Shown here piece by piece: positions 46,751-55,788 of a stretch of 64,000 nt of DNA. Under the pieces are notes generated by a model. The model was not told where the DNA came from, made no database searches, and saw only the letters and a program-made list of their open reading frames with translations. Within the stretch, counting starts at the first letter, position 1; every line of letters begins with the position of its first letter. Location of the stretch: assembly GCF_038957035.1 (NCBI RefSeq), contig NZ_CP152412.1, forward strand, positions 1,918,501-1,982,500. The letters run 5' to 3'. The position numbers and the translations under genes are program-made. Source of the stretch: Bradyrhizobium sp. B097 (lineage in GTDB: Bacteria > Pseudomonadota > Alphaproteobacteria > Rhizobiales > Xanthobacteraceae).

Positions 46751-47601
46751 TGCGGATCGATGCTCATCACCATGTGTGGCGACTTTCGCGCGCCGATTAC
46801 GGCTGGCTGACGCCCGAACGCGGGCCGATCTACCGCGACTTCGGCCTGGCCGATTTGATGCCGCATCTCGCCGCGGCCGCCATCGAAGGCACGATCCTGG
46901 TGCAGGCGGCGCCGACCGAGGCGGAGACGGCGTTCATGCTCGACGTCGCCAAAGGCTCGGAACTGGTGCGCGGTGTGGTCGGCTGGATCGACTTCGATGC
47001 TGACGACGCCGCGACGCGGGTCGACGCGATCGCCGGGCGCGAGCTGCTGGTTGGCCTACGGCCGATGGTGCAGGACATCGCCGATGACGACTGGCTGCTG
47101 CGAGCCGCATTGGCGGCGCCGCTCGAGGCCATGGCGCAGTACGGCCTGGTGTTTGACGCGCTGGTGCTGCCGCGCCATTTGCCACGGCTCGTTCAGGTGG
47201 TCGATCGCCATTCGGACCTGCAATTCGTGCTCGACCATTTCGGCAAGCCGCAGCTCGCAACCGGCGACATCGCGGCCTGGAAGGACGACATCGCAAGCCT
47301 TGCCGCGCGGTCCAACGTCGTCTGCAAGTTGTCGGGCCTTGCGACGGAGGCCGCGCCGAACTGGCAGGTCGTCGATTTGCGCGAGGCGGTGGATCATGCA
47401 CTGGCATGCTTCGGGCCGCAGCGCATGCTGTGGGGCAGCGACTGGCCCGTCGTCAACCTCGCCGGCGGTTATGCACAATGGTTCGCCGCCGCTGAGACCT
47501 TGCTTGCTGATTTGTCAAGTGAGGCAAGAGCTGCGATTTTCGGCGGCAATGCGGCGCGGGTCTATTTGTCAAGCCGCGGACGGCGAACATCCCGGAAATA
47601 G
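46747..47601 (+). CDS. Amidohydrolase-family lactonase (COG3618, fuconolactonase-like)
   Basis: 284 residues. IDAHHHVW at the N terminus, VLDHFGKP, VVCKLSGL and MLWGSDWPV in order are the COG3618 TIM-barrel metal and substrate sites. ATG 46747 overlaps the reductase stop. With that enzyme it forms a dehydrogenase/lactonase pair as in oxidative L-fucose or L-rhamnose pathways. Confidence 0.87.
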   Translation: MMRIDAHHHVWRLSRADYGWLTPERGPIYRDFGLADLMPHLAAAAIEGTILVQAAPTEAETAFMLDVAKGSELVRGVVGWIDFDADDAATRVDAIAGRELLVGLRPMVQDIADDDWLLRAALAAPLEAMAQYGLVFDALVLPRHLPRLVQVVDRHSDLQFVLDHFGKPQLATGDIAAWKDDIASLAARSNVVCKLSGLATEAAPNWQVVDLREAVDHALACFGPQRMLWGSDWPVVNLAGGYAQWFAAAETLLADLSSEARAAIFGGNAARVYLSSRGRRTSRK

Positions 47602-47720
47602 CGCGCGCAAGACGCCAAATTTGATCCACAGCGCGCCTTGATGAATCATTCCGGGATGGTCCATAAGCGGCGTCCGCGCCATCGGTGATTTGGCGGTGCA
47701 ACGGGGTGAGAGAGACAGGC

Positions 47721-50060
47721 GTGGCAAAGATCCATCATCAGATTGCGCAGGAGCTGGGAGTCCGCGACGAACAGGTCGAGGCGGCGGTGACGCTGCTCGA
47801 CGGCGGCGCCACGGTGCCGTTCATCGCGCGATACCGCAAGGAGCTCACCGGCGCGCTCGATGACGCGCAGCTGCGCACGCTGGAAGAGCGGCTGACATAC
47901 TTGCGCGAGCTCGAGGAGCGCCGCACCGCGGTGCTGAATTCGATCCGCGAGCAGGGCAAGCTCGATGCCGCGCTCGAAGCCCAGATCATGGCGGCCGACA
48001 GCAAGGGCCGTCTGGAAGACATCTATCTGCCGTACAAGCCGAAGCGCCGCACCAAGGCCGAGATCGCCAAGGAGGCCGGCCTCGAGCCGCTCGCCGATCA
48101 GCTGTTGACGCAGCCCGAGAGCGATCCGAACGAAGCCGCTTCGCCCTTCGTCAATGCCGAAAAACAGGTCGCCGACGTCGCCGCCGCGCTGGACGGCGCG
48201 CGCGCGATCCTGGTCGAACGCTTCGCCGAGGATGCCGACCTGATCGGCGCGCTGCGCGAGGAGATGTGGTCGAACGGCATCATGGCCTCGACCGTCCGTA
48301 CCGGCAAGAAGACCGAAGGCGAGAAGTTCAACGACTATTTCGATTTCTCCGAGCCGCTGCCGAAGCTGCCGTCGCACCGCATCCTGGCGCTGTTCCGGGG
48401 CGAGAAGGAAGAGATCCTCGACCTCGCGATCAAGCCGGAGGCGCAGGAGCCGGTGGTCGGCGTGCCCGGTCTCTACGAACTCCGGATCATGAACCGCTTT
48501 GCGATCTCGAACCAGGGCCGCAAGGGCGACAAGTGGCTGACGGAGACGGTGCGCTGGGCCTGGCGCACCAAGATCCAGATCCATCTCAACATCGACCTGC
48601 GGATGCGGCTGTGGACCGCGGCCGAGACCGAGGCGGTGCGCGTGTTCGCCTCGAATCTGCGCGACCTGTTGCTGGCGGCGCCGGCCGGCCCGCGCGCCAC
48701 CATGGGGCTCGACCCCGGCTATCGCACCGGCGTCAAGGTCGCGGTGATCGATGCCACCGGCAAGGTGGTGGCGCATACGGCAATCTTTCCGCACGAGCCC
48801 CAGCGGCGCTGGGACGAGGCGCTGGCCATTCTCGGCAAGCTCGCGATCGAGCATGGCGTCGAGCTGATCGCGATCGGCAACGGCACCGCCTCGCGCGAGA
48901 CCGACAAGCTCGCCGCCGAGCTCGTGAAGCGGCTGCCCGAGCGCAAGATGACCAAGATCGTGGTCTCCGAAGCCGGCGCGTCGGTCTACTCGGCCTCCGC
49001 CTTCGCGTCGAGCGAACTGCCCGATCTCGACGTCACCATTCGCGGCGCAGTCTCGATCGCGCGGCGCCTGCAGGATCCGCTGGCCGAGCTGGTCAAGATC
49101 GAACCGAAGGCGATCGGCGTCGGCCAGTACCAGCACGATCTCGGCGAGGCCAAGCTGGCGCGCTCGCTCGATGCCGTAGTGGAAGATTGCGTGAACGCGG
49201 TCGGCGTCGATGCCAATACCGCCTCGGTGCCGCTGCTTTCGCGGGTGTCGGGCATCGGCGCGGGGCTGGCGCAGAGCATCGTGCAGCACCGCGACGCCAA
49301 CGGCCCTTTCAGGTCGCGCAAGGCGCTCAAGGAGGTGCCGCGGCTCGGGCCGAAGGCGTTCGAGCAGTGCGCCGGCTTCCTGCGCATCAGCAACGGCGAG
49401 GACCCGCTCGATTCATCCGGCGTGCATCCGGAAGCCTATCCCGTGGTGCGCCGCATCCTCGAGGCGACCAAGAGCGACATCAAGGCGCTAATCGGCAACG
49501 CCGACGTGGTGCGCGGGCTCAGGCCGCAATCCTTCGTCGACGACACGTTCGGCCTGCCGACCGTCACCGACATTCTGCGCGAGCTGGAAAAGCCCGGCCG
49601 CGACCCGCGTCCGGCGTTCAAGGCGGCAGTGTTCAAGGACGGCGTCGAGGAGGTCAAGGATCTCAAGAAGGGCATGATCCTCGAAGGCACCGTGACCAAC
49701 GTCGCCGCCTTCGGTGCTTTCGTCGATATCGGCGTGCACCAGGATGGCCTGGTGCACATCTCCGCCATGTCCCGCAACTTCATCAAGGACCCGCGCGAGG
49801 TGGTGAAGCCGGGCGACATCGTCAAGGTCAAGGTTCTGGATGTCGAGGTCGCACGCAAGCGCATCGCGCTGACGCTGCGACTTGACGACGAGATTGGGCC
49901 GAAGAAGGACAACGCCGGACCGTCGCGCGATTTCTCGCGCGGCTCGGCCAAGATGACGTCGTCAGCTCCGCGCCGCCCGCAGGAGCAGTCCGGCGGCGGC
50001 GCGCTCGCCGAGGCGCTGCGTCGTGCGGCCGAGAAGAGCGGACGCGGCAAGCCGACCTAG
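47721..50060 (+). CDS. tex: Tex, S1 RNA-binding transcription accessory protein
   Basis: 779 residues. The N-terminal helical region has [19 protein letters not shown], then a YqgF-like domain ([15 protein letters not shown], about 320-450), helix-hairpin-helix part ([38 protein letters not shown]) and an S1 domain ([21 protein letters not shown], about 645-720). Start GTG 47721 is inferred from the usual [16 protein letters not shown] beginning. Tex is widely conserved and binds RNA in transcription. Housekeeping gene. Confidence 0.95.
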   Translation: MAKIHHQIAQELGVRDEQVEAAVTLLDGGATVPFIARYRKELTGALDDAQLRTLEERLTYLRELEERRTAVLNSIREQGKLDAALEAQIMAADSKGRLEDIYLPYKPKRRTKAEIAKEAGLEPLADQLLTQPESDPNEAASPFVNAEKQVADVAAALDGARAILVERFAEDADLIGALREEMWSNGIMASTVRTGKKTEGEKFNDYFDFSEPLPKLPSHRILALFRGEKEEILDLAIKPEAQEPVVGVPGLYELRIMNRFAISNQGRKGDKWLTETVRWAWRTKIQIHLNIDLRMRLWTAAETEAVRVFASNLRDLLLAAPAGPRATMGLDPGYRTGVKVAVIDATGKVVAHTAIFPHEPQRRWDEALAILGKLAIEHGVELIAIGNGTASRETDKLAAELVKRLPERKMTKIVVSEAGASVYSASAFASSELPDLDVTIRGAVSIARRLQDPLAELVKIEPKAIGVGQYQHDLGEAKLARSLDAVVEDCVNAVGVDANTASVPLLSRVSGIGAGLAQSIVQHRDANGPFRSRKALKEVPRLGPKAFEQCAGFLRISNGEDPLDSSGVHPEAYPVVRRILEATKSDIKALIGNADVVRGLRPQSFVDDTFGLPTVTDILRELEKPGRDPRPAFKAAVFKDGVEEVKDLKKGMILEGTVTNVAAFGAFVDIGVHQDGLVHISAMSRNFIKDPREVVKPGDIVKVKVLDVEVARKRIALTLRLDDEIGPKKDNAGPSRDFSRGSAKMTSSAPRRPQEQSGGGALAEALRRAAEKSGRGKPT

Positions 50061-50074
50061 GTCTGCGGCAAAGA

Positions 50075-50097
50075 GGCGGCGAGCCGAGCTCGCCGCC
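50075..50097. terminator. Terminator between tex and the catalase gene
   Basis: 10-bp arms GGCGGCGAGC (50075-50084) and GCTCGCCGCC (50088-50097) with a 3-base loop, followed on the plus strand by CTTCATCTTT. It suits rho-independent termination of tex and may serve the convergent catalase. Confidence 0.75.
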
Positions 50098-50109
50098 CTT
50101 CATCTTTCC

Positions 50110-51573
50110 TTACAGCTTGCCGTCGGAAAACCGCGCGAGCGCATCCGCGACACCCTTGCCGTAGGCCGGGTCGGCCTTGCTGCAATTCGCGACGTGCCGG
50201 TCCTGGATGGGCTTCGACGCCTGGCCGACCTGGCGGGCGGTGTTGTCGAACAGCGCCTGCTTTTGTGCGGCACTCATCTTGCGGAACAGATCGCCCGGCT
50301 GCTGCCAGTGATCGTCGTCCACGCGATGATCCCAATGTGCGGCCGCGCCGGCGATCTCGAGCGGCGGCTCGTTGAGCTGCGGCTGGTCGGTCCATTCGCC
50401 ACGGCTGTTCGGCCAATAGGTCAGCGTGGCGCCCAGATTGCCGTCGGTGCGCATTGCGCCGTCGCGGTGATAGCTGTGGAACGGGCATTTCGGCGCGTTG
50501 ACCGGGATCTGGTGGTGGTTGACGCCGAGCCGGTAGCGTTGCGCATCGCCATAGGAGAACAGGCGGGCTTGCAGCATCTTGTCCGGCGAATAGCCGATGC
50601 CAGGCACGACATTCGCCGGCGCGAACGCCGCTTGTTCGACCTCGGCGAAGAAGTTCTCCGGGTTACGGTTGAGCTCGAAGTGACCGACCTCGATCAGGGG
50701 ATAATCCGCCTTCGGCCACACCTTGGTCAGATCGAACGGGTTGAACGGGAAAGCGTTGGCCTGCGCGTCGGTCATCACCTGGATGAACAGCGTCCAGCGC
50801 GGGAAATCGCCGCGCTCGATGCTGTTGAACAGATCCCGCTGGTGGCTCTCGCGGTCCTTGCCGACCAATGCCTCGGCCTCGGCATCGGTCAGGTTCTGCA
50901 CACCCTGCTGGGTGCGGAAGTGGAACTTGACCCAGCTGCGCTCGTTGCTCGCGTTGATGAAGCTGTAGGTGTGGCTGCCGAAGCCGTGCTGGTGACGGAA
51001 GCTCTTCGGGATGCCGCGCTCGCTCATCACGATGGTGACCTGGTGCAGCGCTTCCGGCAGCAGCGTCCAGAAGTCCCAGTTCATGTCGGGGTCGCGCATG
51101 CCCGTGCGCGGATGCCGCTTGATCGCGTGGTTGAGGTCGATGAAGCGCAGGGGATCGCGGAAGAAGAACACCGGCGTGTTGTTGCCCACCACGTCCCAAT
51201 TGCCTTGATCGGTGTAGAATTTCAGCGCAAAGCCGCGGATGTCGCGCTCCGCGTCCGCCGCGCCGCGCTCGCCGGCAACGGTCGAGAACCGCGCGAACAT
51301 CGGCGTCTGCTTGCCGATCTCCGAGAAGATGCTGGCCTTGGTGTAGCGGGTGATGTCGTGGGTGACGGTGAAGGTGCCGTGCGCGCCGGCGCCCTTGGCG
51401 TGCATTCGACGCTCCGGGATTACTTCGCGGTGAAAGTGCGCCAGCTTCTCGATCAGCCAGACATCCTGCAAAAGCGCCGGCCCGCGCGGCCCCGCCGTCA
51501 TGATGTTCACATTATCGGCAACGGGTGCGCCGGAGGCGTGGGTCAGAAACGGTCTCTTGATCTCGTCGCTCAT
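50110..51573 (-). CDS. Monofunctional haem catalase KatA-type
   Basis: 487 residues, small-subunit catalase. The distal His58 lies in [11 protein letters not shown], Asn131 in [11 protein letters not shown] and the proximal haem Tyr341 in [18 protein letters not shown] 51573 follows AAGGAGTTTTCG. It degrades hydrogen peroxide. The upstream 430 bases show no clear OxyR site. Confidence 0.96.
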   Translation of the reverse strand: MSDEIKRPFLTHASGAPVADNVNIMTAGPRGPALLQDVWLIEKLAHFHREVIPERRMHAKGAGAHGTFTVTHDITRYTKASIFSEIGKQTPMFARFSTVAGERGAADAERDIRGFALKFYTDQGNWDVVGNNTPVFFFRDPLRFIDLNHAIKRHPRTGMRDPDMNWDFWTLLPEALHQVTIVMSERGIPKSFRHQHGFGSHTYSFINASNERSWVKFHFRTQQGVQNLTDAEAEALVGKDRESHQRDLFNSIERGDFPRWTLFIQVMTDAQANAFPFNPFDLTKVWPKADYPLIEVGHFELNRNPENFFAEVEQAAFAPANVVPGIGYSPDKMLQARLFSYGDAQRYRLGVNHHQIPVNAPKCPFHSYHRDGAMRTDGNLGATLTYWPNSRGEWTDQPQLNEPPLEIAGAAAHWDHRVDDDHWQQPGDLFRKMSAAQKQALFDNTARQVGQASKPIQDRHVANCSKADPAYGKGVADALARFSDGKL

Positions 51574-52003
51574 CGAAAACTCCTTGCTGGAAGTCAGCAC
51601 TCGTCGTCCCGGCGCCCAGAGAAGCCGGGTGAAAGACGATTGCATCGCGGATGGTTACGGCCGGCGCGACGGGGGACCCGGTGATCGACAAATTGTGAAC
51701 CGGATCTGCGATCCCGCCGCGACGACGTCGTTTCTTGATGACTGCAGGATTAAGAAACCCGGCGGATCGATTCAACGCGCGCTAACCGCTGATTCCAGCC
51801 AAATGTCCGTCGATCTCGGCCAACGCAGGCGCGGCCCGCGATCGAGCCATTTGCCGCGCGTGCCGGCCTCCTCGCCAATCCTAAATCCGGCGTCAGAATC
51901 TGGCGCATTTGTCAGTTGAAGTCGGCCTCGTGCTTGCGTCTTCTGGTCACGCTCTGCATGCGGCGACACGAGGTTCGCCGCGGTCCCAATCAGGGAGGAT
52001 TTC
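51574..52003. other. Intergenic region between catalase and the Gly/His-rich protein gene
   Basis: 430 bases; open frames here lack any family features. It should hold two divergent promoters; GGGAGGA just before 52004 is the ribosome site of the next gene. Nothing else seen. Confidence 0.5.
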
Positions 52004-52528
52004 ATGACGAACAGGCTCTTCACGCTTCTCACGGCGGCGACGCTCGCCGTCAGTGTTGCGCTTGCACCCGTAGCCCTCGCTAGAGGTGGCGGCGGTGGCG
52101 GTGGTGGGCACGGCGGTGGCGGTGGCTTCGGCGGCGGCCATGGCGGCGGTTTTGGTGGCGCCATGGGCGGCGGTATGCACGGTGGCGGTTTTGGCGGCGG
52201 AATGCATGGCGGCGGTTTCGGCGGCGGCATGCGCGGTGGAGGCACGGCGTTCGCCGCCATGGGCGGCGGCGGACATTTTGTCGGTGGGCATTTTGGCGGC
52301 GCGCGCTTCGCAGGTTCACCGGCGTTCGGCCCGCGCTTCGCCGGCGCCGGATTCCACGGCTCGCACTTCTTCCATCATGGCGGCTTCTTCCACCACCATC
52401 ACCGCTTCCATCGCTTCGCCTTCTTCGGCGGGCCCGGCATATATGCCGATTATTATGACGGCTGCTACCGCAGGGTATGGACGTCGTACGGGCTGCAATG
52501 GGTCAATGTGTGCGGGGACTATTGGTGA
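52004..52528 (+). CDS. Gly/His-rich secreted protein
   Basis: 174 residues with a signal peptide ending at VALA. The mature part starts with Gly/His repeats (GGHGGG, about 26-90), then GSHFFHHGGFFHHHHRFHRF (about 125-145), and closes with an aromatic Cys-containing end (YDGCYRRVW, NVCGDYW). The His density suggests metal binding. Function unknown; a two-component system lies downstream. Confidence 0.75.
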   Translation: MTNRLFTLLTAATLAVSVALAPVALARGGGGGGGGHGGGGGFGGGHGGGFGGAMGGGMHGGGFGGGMHGGGFGGGMRGGGTAFAAMGGGGHFVGGHFGGARFAGSPAFGPRFAGAGFHGSHFFHHGGFFHHHHRFHRFAFFGGPGIYADYYDGCYRRVWTSYGLQWVNVCGDYW

Positions 52529-52635
52529 TCGCCCAACGAACCGCACCGTTGTCGCGGCCGTCGCCAGGCGTTCCATCCAGCCCCGGAATGGGATAGTCTG
52601 GCGGCGACCGTTGCGGGGCGCTCGGAGAGTTTGAG

Positions 52636-52667
52636 AACTCGGGGAGTTCAGGACAACTCGGAGAGTT
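52636..52667. promoter_or_regulatory. Tandem AACTC-N3-GAGTT palindromes before the response-regulator gene
   Basis: Palindromes at 52636-52648 (AACTC-GGG-GAGTT) and 52655-52667 (AACTC-GGA-GAGTT), with a half copy CTCGGAGAGTT at 52621. They end 8 bases before the ATG. Perhaps an autoregulatory or translational element. Confidence 0.4.
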
Positions 52668-52674
52668 CAAGAAC

Positions 52675-53367
52675 ATGACCGGAGCTCACCGCCGCATTCT
52701 CGTCGTTGAGGACGATCCGGAAACCGCGGGTCAGCTCGTCGAGGAGCTCACCACGAGCGGCTATGACGTGGATCTGGCGGCGAACGGCCGCGAGGCGCTG
52801 AGCCAGGGGGCGGCGCGCGACTACGCCGTGATCACGATCGATCGCATGCTGCCCGACATCGACGGCATCACGGTGATGCGCCAGATGCGCGACGACGGCA
52901 TCGCGGTGCCGTTCCTGATCATCAGCGCGCTCGGCGAGGTCGATGATCGCGTACGCGGCCTGCGCGCCGGCGGTGACGACTATCTGGTCAAGCCGTTTTC
53001 CTTTGTCGAGCTGCTGGCGCGGCTGGAGGCGCTTGGCCGCCGCAGCGAGACCGTTGCCAAGGAGACTATCCTTCGGGTCGGCGATCTCGCGGTCGATCTG
53101 ATCGCGCGGACGGCAAGCCGCCGCGGCCGCAAGATTCCGCTGCTGCCGAAGGAATTTCAGCTGCTCGAGTATCTCGCGCGCAACGAAGGCCGTGTGGTGT
53201 CGCGCGCCATGCTGCTGCAGCATGTGTGGGACCTGCACTTTGATCCTTCCACCAACATCATCGACGTCTATGTCGGACGGGTGCGCCGCAAGGTCGACGA
53301 CCAGCAAGCCTATCCGCTGATCCACACGATCCGCGGCATCGGGTACTGCCTCCGTGCTCCTGGCTAA
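52675..53367 (+). CDS. Two-component response regulator, OmpR family
   Basis: 230 residues. Receiver: RILVVEDDPE (acidic pair), phospho-Asp in TIDRMLPDIDG (about 60), Ser of LIISALGEVDDR and Lys of DYLVKPF. The C-terminal winged helix (about 130-228) ends NIIDVYVGRVRRKVDDQ and IRGIGYCL. It resembles CusR/QseB-type regulators. It overlaps the kinase gene by 14 bases. Confidence 0.94.
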   Translation: MTGAHRRILVVEDDPETAGQLVEELTTSGYDVDLAANGREALSQGAARDYAVITIDRMLPDIDGITVMRQMRDDGIAVPFLIISALGEVDDRVRGLRAGGDDYLVKPFSFVELLARLEALGRRSETVAKETILRVGDLAVDLIARTASRRGRKIPLLPKEFQLLEYLARNEGRVVSRAMLLQHVWDLHFDPSTNIIDVYVGRVRRKVDDQQAYPLIHTIRGIGYCLRAPG

Positions 53368-54727
53368 GACCCTCAGATCGTCGACGTTCCGCCTGGCGTT
53401 GATCGCCATCGGTACGTTCGGCCTCATCGTGTCCGTGATCTTCGCCTATGTCTACTGGTCGACGCTGTCCTATGTGCGCGACAGGTCCGACCGCGCCATC
53501 ATGACCGAGCTGGCAAACCTGGACGATGCCTATGCGCGGTCCGGCCGCGATGGCCTGATCGCGTTGATCGCGCAACGCATCGCAAACAAGGGGCTTGCCG
53601 ATCAGGTTTATCTGCTGGTCGGCCCTCGTTCCGTCGTGCTCGCGGGAAATCTCAAGCAATGGCCACCAGACACTGTTGGAGATGGATGGACGGAATTTCG
53701 AACCTCGCTACCAGCGCTGCCTTCGGGAACCGCGCTCGTGCGCGCCGTGACGGAGACCTTGCCAGGCGGTGATCGGTTGCTGGTCGGCCGCGACATCAGC
53801 GATCTCGACGGCTTCATGGCGCAGATCAGGGCCGCGGGCATCGCGGTCGTCGTGCTGATCATCGGCCTTGCAGCTGCTGCCAGCATCGGGGTCACGCGGC
53901 GAACCGTCGGCCGGATCGAGTCGATCAACGCGACCAGTCGCGCCATCATGCTCTCCGGCCTCGACCAGCGCATCCCGCTCCATGGCAGTCATGACGAATG
54001 GGATCGCGTCGCCGAGAACCTCAATCTGATGCTGGATCGCATCCAGACCCTGATGGGCGACGTGAAGCAGGTCAGCGAGAATATCGCCCACGACCTGCGC
54101 ACGCCGCTGACCCGCATGCGCGGCCGGCTCGAGAAGGCCTATCACGCCCCGCGCAACGGGGAGGGCGATGCGGCGCTGATCGGCGACACCATCGCCGATC
54201 TCGACGCGGTGCTCGGGATGTTCGCATCGATCACGCGGATTTCCGAGATCGAGACGCGGGCCCGCAAGGGTGCGTTCCGCACCGTCAATCTCGTCGAGAT
54301 CGCAGGCGAGGTGGTCGAGCTCTACGATGCCGCCGCTGAAGAGGTCACCACCCATCTCGACCTTGCCGGCGATCCGGCGGTGCTGGTGACCGGTGATCGC
54401 GACCTCTTGTTCGACGCCATCGCCAATCTCGTCGACAACGCCATCAAGCATGGCCGTCCGGGCGGACGGGTGACCGTGACCTGCGACAATGACGAGGGTG
54501 AAGCGGTGATTTCGATCGCCGACGACGGCCCCGGCATCCCAGCCGAACAGCACGATCGCGTCTTCAAGCGCTTCTATCGGCTCGAGCAAAGCCGCTATAC
54601 GCCAGGCAACGGCCTCGGCCTCAGCCTGGTCGCGGCGGTCGCAAGCCTGCACGGCGCGCGCATCGAATTGCGCGACAACGCGCCGGGATTGTTGTGCAGG
54701 CTCGTGTTTCCGCCGACGGAAACGTAG
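53354..54727 (+). CDS. Sensor histidine kinase, partner of the preceding regulator
   Basis: 457 residues. Two membrane helices (about 15-35 and 155-180) flank a periplasmic sensor; HAMP then HisKA with the phospho-His in ENIAHDLRTPLTRMRGRLE (about 245), and HATPase with ANLVDNAIKHG, ISIADDGPGIP and GNGLGLSLV. The stimulus is not evident. The start overlaps the regulator stop. Confidence 0.94.
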   Translation: MLLAKTLRSSTFRLALIAIGTFGLIVSVIFAYVYWSTLSYVRDRSDRAIMTELANLDDAYARSGRDGLIALIAQRIANKGLADQVYLLVGPRSVVLAGNLKQWPPDTVGDGWTEFRTSLPALPSGTALVRAVTETLPGGDRLLVGRDISDLDGFMAQIRAAGIAVVVLIIGLAAAASIGVTRRTVGRIESINATSRAIMLSGLDQRIPLHGSHDEWDRVAENLNLMLDRIQTLMGDVKQVSENIAHDLRTPLTRMRGRLEKAYHAPRNGEGDAALIGDTIADLDAVLGMFASITRISEIETRARKGAFRTVNLVEIAGEVVELYDAAAEEVTTHLDLAGDPAVLVTGDRDLLFDAIANLVDNAIKHGRPGGRVTVTCDNDEGEAVISIADDGPGIPAEQHDRVFKRFYRLEQSRYTPGNGLGLSLVAAVASLHGARIELRDNAPGLLCRLVFPPTET

Positions 54728-55152
54728 GGAGAGTGCGGAGTAGCCCATATTCATCGTATGTGAGGTGAGCACGTCCCCAGGCTTCCTCTCCCCTTGCGGG
54801 AGAGGGTGGGGAGAGGGGTGGCCCCGGGCGAGATGGTCGATGAGTGCAACGCCCTCGCAACCTGTTCACTTGTCGTCGAGATTGATGCGGAGAGTGCCGT
54901 GTGGCACTCCTCTCCCTACCCCTCCCCCGCAAGGGGGGGAACCCACCCGCCGGTGCGCCCCTCGCGCGCCAATCGCTGAGTTGCCTGACGTCTCCAACCG
55001 ACGTCATCCCGGGCAAGCGAAGCGCGACCCGGGACCCATAACCACCAATACGAATTGCTCTTGCTGAGCTAGGGCCACAGCTCGCTTCAACAACACGACC
55101 CTGTGGTTATGGGTCCCTGCTTTCGCAGGGACGACGATGTGGTGAGAGCAGG
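54728..55152. repeat. REP-like intergenic repeats
   Basis: 425 bases without genes, made of short palindromes: CTCTCCC-CTTGC-GGGAGAG near 54787, a related C-rich unit at 54910-54945, a CCCGGG-flanked stem near 55008, and a large stem with 15-bp arms (55031-55045 and 55103-55117). CCCTGC-TTTC-GCAGGG follows at 55115-55130. These are typical intergenic repeats of Bradyrhizobium-like genomes. Confidence 0.6.
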
Positions 55153-55779
55153 TCAAAACCGCCTCGCCATCTCCACGAGCCGGCGGTGCGCGGCCTCGCG
55201 GGCGGCGCGGATCGGATCAGTGGGGCCGGTGGTCGGGCCGATCGGCACGAAGCGGACGTCGCTGACGCCGATGAAGCGCAGCGCTTCGCGCAGATAGGGC
55301 GTTGCCATGTCGATGCGGCCGCGGTTCATGCCGGTGACGAAGTCGCTGCCGCTGGCGATGATCACGACCGTGGGGCGGTCCTTGAGCAGCGGCAGGTAAC
55401 CTAACGCCGGATCGAAGCGGAAGGTCAGTCCGGGCTGGATGATGACGTCGAGCCACTGCTTGAGCTTGTAGGGGATGGAAAAATTCCACATCGGCGTCGA
55501 GATCAGCACGCGGTCGGCCAGCGACAGCCGCAGCGCCAGGCGCTCGGCCATCGCAAAGGCATCTTGCTGCGAATTGGTGAAGCTCTTGCCGCCGATCCGG
55601 GCGTACTTGGCCTCAAGCAGATAACCCTCGAACTCGGGCAGCGGATCGCGCCAGAGATTCATCGCGTCGATCTCCCAGTCCGGCCGCATTTCGCGGAAGC
55701 GATCGAGAAAGGCGCGCGCGCCGGCTGCCGATTCCGAATCGGCGCGGGGAGAGCAGGCGACGTGAAGCAGCTTCGGCAC
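55153..55779 (-). CDS. FMN-dependent azoreductase (AzoR-like)
   Basis: 208 residues of flavodoxin-like fold. PKLLHVACSPR opens it, STPMWNFSIPYKLKQWLD is the FMN/substrate loop, and VVIIASGSDFVTG follows. Such NADH-dependent enzymes reduce quinones and azo dyes. Start is GTG 55779 with GAGGAGG. It is the last gene of the minus-strand operon; only nine bases separate it from the fusion gene. Confidence 0.85.
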   Translation of the reverse strand: MPKLLHVACSPRADSESAAGARAFLDRFREMRPDWEIDAMNLWRDPLPEFEGYLLEAKYARIGGKSFTNSQQDAFAMAERLALRLSLADRVLISTPMWNFSIPYKLKQWLDVIIQPGLTFRFDPALGYLPLLKDRPTVVIIASGSDFVTGMNRGRIDMATPYLREALRFIGVSDVRFVPIGPTTGPTDPIRAAREAAHRRLVEMARRF

Positions 55780-55788
55780 CGCGCCTCC

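Noticed and set aside
52080..52260. Tandem DNA repeat or mobile element
   Set aside because: The repetition comes from Gly/His codons within a protein with signal peptide and defined C terminus.
54780..55135. CRISPR array
   Set aside because: The repeats are palindromes of different sequence and uneven spacing, with no equal-length spacers or cas genes.
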